64,000 nt of DNA from Nematopogon swammerdamellus (lineage: Eukaryota; Arthropoda; Insecta; Lepidoptera; Adelidae), in the NCBI GenBank assembly GCA_946902875.1, contig OX336343.1:5445754-5509753 (forward strand). The letters are read 5' to 3'. Positions 34,901 through 46,900 of this stretch are shown here, piece after piece (position 1 is the first letter of the stretch; the number at the start of each line of letters is the position of its first letter). Below the pieces are notes generated by a model. It ran no database searches, was not told where the DNA came from, and saw only the letters and a program-made list of their open reading frames with translations. The translations under genes were made by a program, and so were the position numbers.

Positions 34901-37900
34901 ATTTTTTTCTTCTAATAATGAGTACTTTCTATTCCTGAAGTTTCTCAAACCTATCCTGATACACCTTATTATACAGGGTGTCCAAATAAACCTTGTTTGA
35001 CCTTGTAACTGGTGGTAGGTCTGGTCTGGTCACGTACTATCATAATAACAAAACATGACCTCAGCAAAAACCGCACGGTTTTCAAAATATTGGCACTCTT
35101 TGAAAATTATAAGAAATCTGCACGATAGGGCGGTTTTTAAATGCTGTGCATACAAATGGCAACGTTTTTTTTTCTTTAATTTTTTTTATATGATTTCCAA
35201 TGAGTAATGCTATTGAAAGAAGCAAATAATCTTTCAGTGTCACTCAAACTTTAAAGTAAAAAAAATTTTTTTTATGTAAATTATACATACAGACAGACAA
35301 ACTTTTCATAAGAAGTAGATATAGAGATATGGAGAAGATACAGATAGAGATAGAGAAGATACAGATAGAGATAGAGAAGATACAGATAGAGATAGAGAAG
35401 ACAGAGATAGAGATAGAGAAGATAGATATAGAGATAGAGAAGACCGACATATAGATAGAGAAGACCGATATATAGATAAAGATAGAGAAAATAGTCAGGC
35501 CGGCATGGCATTCTCAAAAATCCCCGCATACGACCGAATGTCCATGGGCGTCGCGTCGTTAGACACCTTATGGGTGGCTCGGCGCCATATGTCGCGCTGT
35601 CAATAAAAAAAAAGATAGAGATAGAGAAGGTAGAGATAAAAAGTGAAAGAGAGTGACTAACTTGAAGGTCTCGTAGTGATGGCGGTCCATGTTGCCGGTG
35701 AGGAAATCGAATATCGCCATATCCATGAGGTCGAGCAGACGCCGCCCCGAGTCGTAGGGCGGAGTGGCTCGCACCTGTTCAAGACACACGTTTTTAACCC
35801 CCGACGCAATAGGAGGGATGTTATAACTTTGGCGGGTAATATACTAACGAATAATAAAAAAAAAACAAATGTAAAAAATTAAGAGGCGTCCCCATACAAG
35901 AACTGTCTCTTTTACAAGGTGTTTTTTTTTCTCTATCGTAGTGTGAAGGATTTAACATGTGTATTGGAGTTTGTTAAACGTTCTCTATCCCTTAGGGACT
36001 CTGAGTCCTGAGGAATCGAGAGGAAAGGTACCATGGGGCTGATATTGACGAATTGCTTTGTTAAAAGCCCTAAAATAAATAAATAACAAAAAAGACTGTA
36101 ATATATAAAACCGTCAAACTTGGTGTGATTATATTGCAAACTCTAAAGTAAAACAACAAACACTAAATATCTCTCATTTTGCTTCGCTCAGTCGGGTAAA
36201 AACCGACGAATTACGTGGTGCTACGAAAAACTCGGTGCGCGAGTCCGACTCGCACTTGGCCGGTGTTTATAGTACCGGAGTATATTGTCTTCGGAGGAAA
36301 TGAACATTTCACCAAATCAGATATTTTTTGGGTTTCATCATAGCGTTGTCAATCAAACGTCTGGGCAGGGTTTGCATCCCTATACGCTTGACTTACCACG
36401 GATGCGTACCAATCGGTTCTGCAGATCTTTCCTCCACCGAACTGGTCAACTCTGGAACGCTCTCCCTTACCACATATTTCCCCCCAAGTATAGTCTCGGA
36501 TCCTTCGAGAGAGGCTTGAATAGGCCGGCATGGCATTCTCAACCCCCCCGTACGACCGAATGTCCATGGGCGTCATTAGAAAACTTATGGGTGGCTCGGC
36601 GCCACATGTCGCGCTTTCTATAAAAAATAAATAAAAAAAGGCCTATCCGTCAGACTTGCTCACCGTGTCACAATAGTCGGATTGTAGTTCCCACTGTGCT
36701 TTTCTTCTCTTGTGGTAGGAACGCCTCCAAGGATGCCTCCAAACCTGAAATGTGAAACAACAAATCAGCATAAAGTGGCGAATTCAAAATCTAACTCAAA
36801 ACTCAATTCCTGCATGAGATAGAATAGAATAGAAATATCCTTTATTGCACTTAAATGTTAATTTTACAAAAGGCGGACTTATTACCTATGGCAATCGACC
36901 TGTATTCATTGAAAACAAAATATAATGTAGCAACAAAAGAAGAACAATGAAAGAAACATAATACTAACGAAAGTTAAATAATAAAAGTGAACAAGCAGAC
37001 GCCAGGCTATTATGCCTGGCGTCTGTTACAATCATTGTATCAATGTTATACAGTTACAATCATCAATACTCAATCAATATCAATACTAATAATAAATCTG
37101 TAAGGGATGGTCATGGAGTAAGTTACTTTGTTTTAGGAAATATTGAGTTTGTAGCCTCTATGTATGATACTAATGCTAAATTGACGATTTTTAGAAATCT
37201 TTTCTGTATGTATGTATGTATGTATGTATGTATGTTCCTCCATAACTCTTAAAGCCATAATCCGAATTTGATGAAACTTAGTACAAGCCCATTTTACTAT
37301 ACGGGACACAGGATAGGCTTACTAAAATTCACTTCCGGCTACGCTAAGATGTGGCTCCCATACAAATCGAATTGTTTCAAGCACCGAAATAATGGGCGGC
37401 GCGGCGGGGGTTAGTAGCGCGTCTCGCGGAGACTGGCAGCTCGGCGGCGGCGAAGGCGCGGGACGCGGCGCGGGGTGCGGTCTGAGCGCGGTGTGTGTGT
37501 GTATGCATTGTCTCGGCAGAGTTTCTTATATTTTAATTCGATTCATAATATTATGTAGGTTAACTTCGTTAGGTATCTATTTGATTAATTTTAGGTGCAA
37601 ACCTATGTAAAAGTGTTATTACGAGTCGATGTTAGGGGATATTTATTTAACTGAAGTTCCTATTTGATTTAAGTTAATTGATCGTATGTTTATTACATTG
37701 TACGTAGTGTAGTATGCGCGCTATATTAGCGAAGAGATTCTTATTTTTACCCGATTACGGCGAAGCGAAAAGGAGAGTTATGTTTTTGACCGCTATGTAT
37801 GTATGTATGTATGTTCAACTGTTCCCTCATAATAACTTCGAAACTACTTACCATAATTTGACAAATGAGGTATCGTTGGATGCGTCTTGACCGTACGCTG

Positions 37901-40900
37901 GTCGTCAAGACGCATCCAACGTCTATAGGCTATAGGATATGGCGCCCTCTAGAGGACATAAGTAATGATAAAAAATTGCCCGCGGCTTCGCTCGCGTGAA
38001 ATTCGTATTTCAAAGGAAGAAAGTAAGTAACTAAGGGCGAGCTGGGTTCAGGTAAACGATAAACCGTCTCGAAGAAAGTGAGTAACTTTTTGAGGCCGAA
38101 GGCGAAGTTGCGTTCAGGAAGACGATAAACCTTCTCGAAGACAGTAAGTAACTATGGGCGAGGCCGAAGGCCGAGCTGCGTTCAGGAAGAGGATAACCTT
38201 TTCGAAGAAAGTAAGTAACAGAGGGCGAGGCCGAAGGCCGAGCTGCGTTCAGGAAGACGATAAACCTTTTCGAAGACAGTAAGTAACTATGGGCGAGGCC
38301 GAAGGCCGAGCTGCATTCAGCATGCGGGTAAACTTTTCGAAGAAAGTAAGTAACAGAGGGCGAGGCCGAAGGCCGAGCTGCGTTCAGGAAAACGATAAAC
38401 CTTTTCGAAGACAGTAAGTAACTATGGGCGAGGCCGAAGGCCGAGCTGCGTTCAGGAAGAGGATGACCTGTTCGAAGAAAGTAAGTAACAGAGGGCGAGG
38501 CCGAAGGCCGAGCTGCGTTCAGGAAGAGGATAACCTTTTCGAAGAAAGTAAGTAACAGAGGGCGAGGCCGAAGGCCGAGCTGCGTTCAGGAAGACGATAA
38601 ACCTTTTCGAAGACAGTAAGTAACTATGGGCGAGGCCGAAGGCCGAGCTGCATTCAGCATGCGGGTAAACTTTTCGAAGAAAGTAAGTAACAGAGGGCGA
38701 GGCCGAAGGCCGAGCTGCGTTCAGGAAAACGATAAACCTTTTCGAAGACAGTAAGTAACTATGGGCGAGGCCGAAGGCCGAGCTGCGTTCAGGAAGAGGA
38801 TGACCTGTTCGAAGAAAGTAAGTAACAGAGGGCGAGGCCGAAGGCCGAGCTTCGTTCAGGAAGACGATAAACCTTTTCGAAGACAGTAAGTAACTATAGG
38901 CGAGGCCGAAGGCCGAGCTGCGTTCAGGAAGACGATAAATTCTCGAAGACAGTAAGTAACTTGATTGAAGTTGCTCTGATGAATTGGCTTCTCTCATCCC
39001 TCCAGCCCCCATCCGTCTCCGCCACACCCGCCGGACTCGCTCGGAACATCCATATGTTGTTGACACCCAACTACTAAGAACACATCGTTTTTCGAAATCT
39101 TTCCTGTGTCGAACGGCGAAAATATGGAACGGTCTTCCGGTGAGTGTGTTCCCCACCACCTATAACCTGGGAATCTTCAAAAGGCGTGTCAATAAATTAG
39201 ACGACAACCTTTTTGTCCGCCTCATAGCCGGCATGGCGCCTCTCTGAGCGTGGTTTCGCGAGGAATGGTGTTATTGGCTGTGTCTGATCTTCCGTTGAAG
39301 TATTGGGCACAGACACCCGCGCCGGCTGCCTATAAAAAAAAAAAAAAAAAACTATGGGCAAGGCCGAAGGCCGAGATGTGTTCAGCAAAGAAGTTACTTT
39401 CTTCGAGAAGATTTATGGTCTTCCTGAACGCAGCTCGGCCTTCGGACTCGCCCTCGGTTACTTACATTCTTCGAAAAGGTTATCCTCTTCCTGAACGCAG
39501 CTCGGCCTTCGGCCTCGCCCTTTGTTACTTACTTCTTAAAGATGGTTTATCCTCTTCCTGAACGCAGCTCGGCCTTCGGCCTCGCCCATAGTCACTTACT
39601 GTCATCGAGAAGGTTCAGTTTTCCTGAACGCAGCTCGGCCTTCGGCCTCGCCCTCTGTTACTTACTTTCTTCGAAAAGTTTACCCTCATCCTGAACGAAG
39701 CTCGGCCTTCGGCCTCGCCCATAGTTACTTACTTTCTTCGAAAAGGTTATCCTCTTCCTGAACGCAGCTCGGCCTTCGGCCTCGCCCTTTGTTACTTACT
39801 TTCTTATAGATGGTTTGTTCTCTTCCTGAACGAAGCTCGGCCTTCGGCCTCGCCCATAGTTACTTACTGTCTTCGAGAAGGTTTATCGTCTTCCTGAACG
39901 CAACTCCGCCTTCGGCCTCAAAAAGTTACTCACTTTCTTCGAGACGGTTTATCGTTTACCTGAACCCAGATCGCCCTTAGTTACTTACTTTCTTCCTTTG
40001 AAATACAAATTTCACGCGAGCGAAGCCGCGGGCAAAAGCTAGTACTAATAATAAATCTGTAAGGAGTAATCATGGAGTAAATTACTTTGTTTTATGAGAT
40101 ATTGCGTTTGTTGACTCTATGTACAGTCCGCGCGCGAGCTCCGAGGAATCGGTATTTGTGGAAATTTATTTATTATGGAATTTGTATAGCATTTTTATGG
40201 AGATGCATATTTTGTGATGATTATACTATACTAGGCGAGTAATATTATAAAAATGTATAATATTAAAATTTTATACAAATTCTATAATAAATTAATTTCC
40301 ACAAATACCGATTCCTCGGAGCTCGCGCGCGGACTGTAAGTATGATAATAAAACTAAGTTGACGATTTTTAGAAATATTTTCTGTATGTATGTATGTATG
40401 TATGTACGTTCCTCCATAATTCTTAAACCGATCATCCGAATTGGATGAAACTTAGTACAAGCACATTTAACCACACGGGACACAGGATAAGTGAGATTCC
40501 GTTCCGATTACGCTGAGATTTGGTTCCCATACAAACCGAATTATTCCGCCCGCCGAAATAAAGGTACGGTAGCGCGCTTACTTACTTTCTTCTTTTTAAA
40601 TACGAATATCACGCGAGCGAAGCCGCGGGCAAAAGCTAGTACTAAATAAGAAGTGATAGAGATACAAGAAGATATAGTGTCTGGATTCTGGTATCCGGTC
40701 AAAGAAAATAATATACTTCCAATATTTTTGGTATTGGTGGCAAGAAGGTAGAGCAAACTATACAATGTATAAGAAACTCTACATACATACACCACACGCC
40801 GTATCCCGACAATCGGGGTGAGCAGAGTAATCGGCGTTGTGCTGCAAGGACTATTGTAAATTACAGCACAACACCGACCACTACGTTTAGCAAAGTATTC

Positions 40901-43900
40901 GGATTTCGGGTTCACATTTGATCAAAGGAAATTCCAATATCATACCGAGCCTAGAACATTTTCTATGTGGTTGAACCAATTGCATCCCTGTTAGTGGTGA
41001 AAAACATAAATAATAAATATTGTAGTTTAAAAAAACAAGTTTCTCGGTTTTTTATTAATCCCTTCCTTTAAAAAGAATAAATTTATTCTTCATACATCAT
41101 TAGTATTGAATTTGTCAAATTTACAATCCGGTTCGATTACACCCACAAACAGATGATTTGTGGGTGGGACCATTTGTTGGTGGAGTGTGGTCCGAATGAG
41201 GAATTACGAAGAAAATTGCAGGCTTCACTCAGGGTGGACAAACTTAATTTGTTTTTTCATATTCATCGACTGTGGGCAAGCCCAAGTGTGAAGGATTTAA
41301 CATATTGTGTATTGGAGTTTGTTAAACTTTCTCTATCCCTTAGGGACTCTGTCTGAGCCCTGAGGAATCGAGAGGAAAGGTACCATGGGGCTGATATTGA
41401 CGAATTGCTTTGCAAAGCCCTAAAAATAAATTAAATAAAAAAAAAGAAGAGCCGGCAAGAAACTTTTTTTTTTTTTTTATGGAAACTGACACGGTTGGCT
41501 ACATCACCTACAACGTCCGTGATGTCAGCCCATAACACCGGGTGAACTAGGTGCCATGTCAGCGCTTCCCCCTTTGATCGTGCCGGCTACACTGAACTGG
41601 TTGGAAAACACAAACTATTTACATAGCCGTTTCAACCGACGTTTCATTCAGTGCGGTGGTACCAACCCGGGCGGGTTAAACCCTACCACCAAGTAAGATT
41701 AGGAGGGAAGGGACCTACAGTTTTACGAGGAATCCGAACCTCGGTCAGCCTCCAACGGTCAGCGGTCACCCATCCAAGTACTGACCGCACCCAGCGTCAG
41801 CGTTGCTTAACATTCAATAGCGACAGTTGACTGTCTGCACCACTGAGCTATCGAGGCTGACATGTATGCAACTTCGCAGGATTCTTCTTAACGTCTTCGA
41901 TCACAATACGTTGTGACTAGCTATACACAATAGACACCGTTGACAGTGTTAAAATACAGTTTGAGTGCTACAATAACTATAATTTTAAGCTTGATAATCG
42001 CCGGCACGCCTATGGTTAGTACAATAAATAATTGACTTACCTTTCTTTCGGCCAAATCGTTGCCGGGCAGAAACGCGGCAAAGCTACCCTCCAGCATATC
42101 GGGATTGCCGCAGATCGCGTGGCCGGTGTCGCAGTAGTAGGAACACTTGCCGTGGAAACAGAAGTTGTTTGCCGGCGACACGAAGAATGTCTTGAGGATC
42201 TCACCCTGGGTCACGTCGTAGATCTCTGTAGTCATGTTGACCGTTCGCCCTATCACGGGCATGGCGCGACGGAACCCTAGAAGCCTGTAGGTATATTAGG
42301 TATTGGTTAGAAAAATTATGTAGCTATTGTCTTTAAATATATAGGTAATAGCTATAATAGATAATCATACTATGGAGTGTGAACAGTTTGGTATATATTT
42401 AAAATTATTTATTAACTTGAAAAGCATGTTATCAGAATTTTGCATTTCTTAAATCATTATTTTCAAATAGGTATTTAGTAATGGTTGGATGTTAGTAATA
42501 GGAATCGACAGACGAATTTATCTAATGAAAAAACCGGCCAAGTGCGAGTCGAACTTGCGCACCGAGGGTTCCGTATCGCCATCTCATGATCAGCGCCACT
42601 CACGCCATCTATGGCGTGTTTTATGAAATGCTTCATATTAGTTAAAATCCAAGATTAGTTCAAATGCTTTATACTTTTTCGGTAGATGACGCGCATACAC
42701 TTTTTAGTTTCTTATAATATGGGAACCCCGTAAATTTTTTACTTTTTCAAATTTTTATTATTATTTGTTGTTATATCGGCCATAATAAGTAATAACACAT
42801 ATTTTGTGACAATTTCAACTACTACTACTACCTAACGGTTCAAGAGATACAGTCCTCGGACAGACATACAGAGAGACAGACGGCGGCGTAGGCTTAGTAA
42901 TAAAGTCCCGTACCGGATACGGAACCCTAAAAATGAACTGATTCCTGATAGACACATACTTATCTAAATGGTAGGAGGCTATCTCCGCGTTGTGACGTTC
43001 GTAATCAGAGAAGTAGAAGTGGTTAGGCAGCGTCTCCTGCTCCCGTGGGAACCTGCAATAGAACAAAATAACTGTTATTTGTTTGAAGATAATTTGGTCC
43101 ACCTGCTGCATGACCCGGTGGAAGGACCGCGCCAAGGTGTGAGGTGGCTAGCCTGCAGTCCTTTAGCATGGCATCTTGTCATTATCCCTTAGTCGCCTAT
43201 TACGACATGCACGGGGAGATATGCAGCGGGGCTATTCTTTTTAAGTACCGGCCCCACACGTTACTTCGCGTGACTTCATGTATATTTTTTTTTTAACCCC
43301 GACGAAAAAAGAGGTGTGTTATGTTATAAGTTTTGGAAACTGACACGGATGGCTACATCTCCTACAACATCCGTGATGTCAGCCCGTAACACCGGCTGAA
43401 CTAGTGCCATGTCAGTGCTTCCCATCATTTCATGTCGGCTACACTGAACTGGACGGAAAACACTAACATAGCCGTTTCGGCCGACGTTTGATTCAGTGCG
43501 GTGGTATAAACCCGGGCGGGATGGAGCCTACCACCTAGTAAGGTAAGAAGGGAAGATACCTACAGTTTTACGTGGAATACGAACCACGGTTAGCCTTCAA
43601 CGGTCGAGCGGGTCGCCCGTACTGATCCAAGTACTGACCGCCCGACTGCGCACTACTGAGCTACCGAGGCTGACAAAAAGGTATGCAAAATTTCAAGTTT
43701 CTTTATCCAAGGACAAATTAAAAATATTTTCAGTGCCCGCCCGGTGATACAGATGACTGCATTACCCTAATACTAGAAAACATTGAGCTAATATATTGTA
43801 TTCTAGCAGAGTATTATTACTCGGGCAACGGGCATGGCTCCACCGAGTTGAGGCCAAATTGACCAGTTGAGACCAGTCAATCGCGAGCGGCCGAACTCGA

Positions 43901-46900
43901 AGGAAGACATTATTCCCGGTTCTGTTTTCCGATATTTCAAAAATCATAACATAACACAAATATTGGAAAAACTGATGGCGTGAAATGCACGTGTCGGATT
44001 GACCTTGGCTGACGTTGCCACCGAACGCTTTAGCTTACCGCGTTATATTTAAGTCCACTCCTCGCCTTATCGGTAATGTTTTTTTTTTTTGTTATATTAT
44101 GTTTTTGTTGAGTTATGGACATATTTGTCTGAAATAGAGAGGTTTTATTTTATTTATTTTATTTTATTTTTATTTATGCACCTTGTTGTAATATGTTGAC
44201 TAACCTACGTGTAGAATAGAATAGAATAGAATAGGAATGCTTTATTGCACACAAAAACGATAACAAAGATACAGAAGAATAACATACAGAAGAGCAATAG
44301 AAATTTACAATACTTGACACAGAAACAAGAGAACAGTAGCGTGCAAAGGGCGACTTATCACTTTAAGTGTTTTCTTCCAGTCAACCTTTGGGGGATGATA
44401 GTAAGCGAGAAAGAAATATGGCAAGACGTGTAACAATAAATTGAAAAAAAATTAATTGAATTGAATTGAACTGCATCGAATTGAATTTCGAGCTTCACTC
44501 TACCGCTCGGCTCTGCGCTCCGCCACACCGCTACCTTACCTCATACCTCAGCTGTTGGGTTGGGACACAATTTTTCTGCATCTTTCTACGCAACTATGCC
44601 TATTAGTAGAATACAATATTAGCTCACTGACAAAAGCTTCCTATTTTCGGTTCCAATAGCGCTGGCTTACGGCGATTCAGTTTCCAAACTGAACATGCCA
44701 AAACAGTATTGACATATTAAGAACTTTACAAAACCGTGGCGGCTGGCGAAAAGTTGTCGCTCGCCTCCGCCGCTGTGAAGTGAGGGTTGGGGGCAGACAC
44801 ACGTCACGCACACAAGTTCCGAGTGTGTACTCGTAGGCTATCTCAACTAACTGCCGGAGAGTTTGGACACTTCGGAGTGTACGTCGTCGCTTTTGCGAGC
44901 ATAGACTGGAGGTTGCGCTTTTGAAATATGTCAAGATATGACCGCTCGACTGTTCGTCGCTCCAGTGCATGTCGTGCATGTCGTAACCAAAAAAAGTGCG
45001 AAAATTTCGCGGTTTTTCGAGTGCTGCAAAGTTAGCACAGGTCTTTCGAAGCTGCAAACTTAGATATACATTACTGGTAGTGGTCCTAACAACATATTAA
45101 AAAAAATCAGAACTAGCCGTTAGTTTGCGATTTTAATGTTAGATATGACTGGCCTATGCGTACGGTTCGTGTTTCAATCATCAGTGCTCGGGTAGCACGG
45201 TTTGAGTCTTATTTCCGCCTTAATATCCATAATTTCTTATCCAGTTTCTAGACTGAAATATACAACAGTTCAACTATCACTAATTAACAGTATGATTTAT
45301 CACGGTAATAGTGCAATTTATAAGGTCTAGGTAATAACTTCTAGTACGTGAAGTCAATTTTCACCTGCTGTATTGTATACTGGAGATGCAAGCCTGCGTA
45401 GCGATATGTGTGTGTGTGTGTGTACAGCAAGTTTTATTGAATGAGGTCTACGTCGGATATGCAGTGGAGGTTTGATTTGCTACAGGAGGCACTATCGCAT
45501 GTGCTTAACAACTTAAATATGATTCAGTACGGACAACTAGAAAGTACTTCATCGTACAGTACGGGCGGCGGATATGCATACCTACACCTGCTGCTTCACC
45601 GTTCGGAACCGGTGTAAAACTGTAGGTCCCTTCCCTTGCCCCTTACTAGGTGGTAGGCTCAAATTGTAGCCGACTGGGTTGGTACCACCGTACTGGATGT
45701 AAGATGGCCGCATAGCAGCCTCGGTTGTGTTCTCCTCTAGTCCAGTATAGCCAGCAATCCAGGGAAGTCTCCTGTATGGCACCTACCTTCTCGGAGGTTA
45801 TATTGGCTGGTCGGAGCATGCGCTTTGGCCCCTCCGACACAGCCACCCATACGGGATTACATAAAAAAAACAAAAATATGAAACACATTCACATTTTCAG
45901 AGGACAGCCAAGAACACAGCCAACTTATTAGATTAGAATAAACAGCCAATGCGTTAGGGATGGTATACGGACGTACTTTTACGCCATGGGTTAAGTTTCA
46001 TTCAAATAAAGGTTTTTTATTCGACAGTTCAAATAATGAAAATCGGTCAAGTGCGAGTTTTACTCAAGCACGGAGGGTTCCGTAGATTCTGTCAAAAAAA
46101 CCTTGTCCGTCTTTAACTTCTAAAATGTTTCTGTCTGTAATGCAAAGTATCTGTGGCGCCATCAATTATTCAGTAAAGTTTCTTCCAAAATTTTAATTAA
46201 CAATTAAAAAAATCGCTCACTTAAGTACAAAAAACCGGCCAAGTGCGAGTCGGACTCGAACACCGAGGTTTCCGCACCACAAAAAAACACATTTCTTGTG
46301 AACCCCCCTTAATTTTTAACTTTTTCTATGTTTTATTATTTGTTGTCATATGATGTCAATATCATATGAACTTTGAAAAATATTATTTTCTGTCTTGAAA
46401 TTGTTTTTCATTTTTCATAGAAAATTTTCACCATTGTTTTTTATAATGCACTGGTAATTTACATCAAAGTCATTATAATCACTGTTTTCACACACATAGT
46501 CCAAAACTGATTGATATTATTCTCTGGAACTGGTTCATTTGACCATACGTCTAATAAAATCCGCCGAGTAATACCATTCGCCAACGCTGAAAAGAAAAAT
46601 TATAACTACTCAGGACGCAGGTTGACGCAGCTGAATGTAGCATAAATATAATCCTTTAGTACATGTTTGACATAATAAAGTCACAATCATTAGCAATCCG
46701 TAGCAATCCCATACTTTTCCAGTCTAATAAATGTAATGCAAATTTAGAAAATTATCGATACACAGATTTCATCAATTTTTTTTGTATGCAAATGAAAACT
46801 TTGTTAATGTTTATATGCTAAAAATTAAAGATACTTACCCATATTTACGATATCCACGAAGAAATCCGAGACATAAACCCCGCTACGTCAACTTTGAAGC

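Noticed and set aside
38452..39159. 235-codon minus-strand open frame with repeated SSAFGLA / [13 protein letters not shown] blocks
   Set aside because: It lies in the non-coding minisatellite of foldback element 1; the unit simply lacks stops in some frames and the frame alternates with unit length.
39250..39561. 103-codon plus-strand open frame
   Set aside because: A chimera of LINE tail, poly-A and minisatellite sequence.
42815..43135. 106-codon open frame covering FAM20 exon 2
   Set aside because: The real exon is only 42960-43052; the rest runs into intron and MITE sequence.
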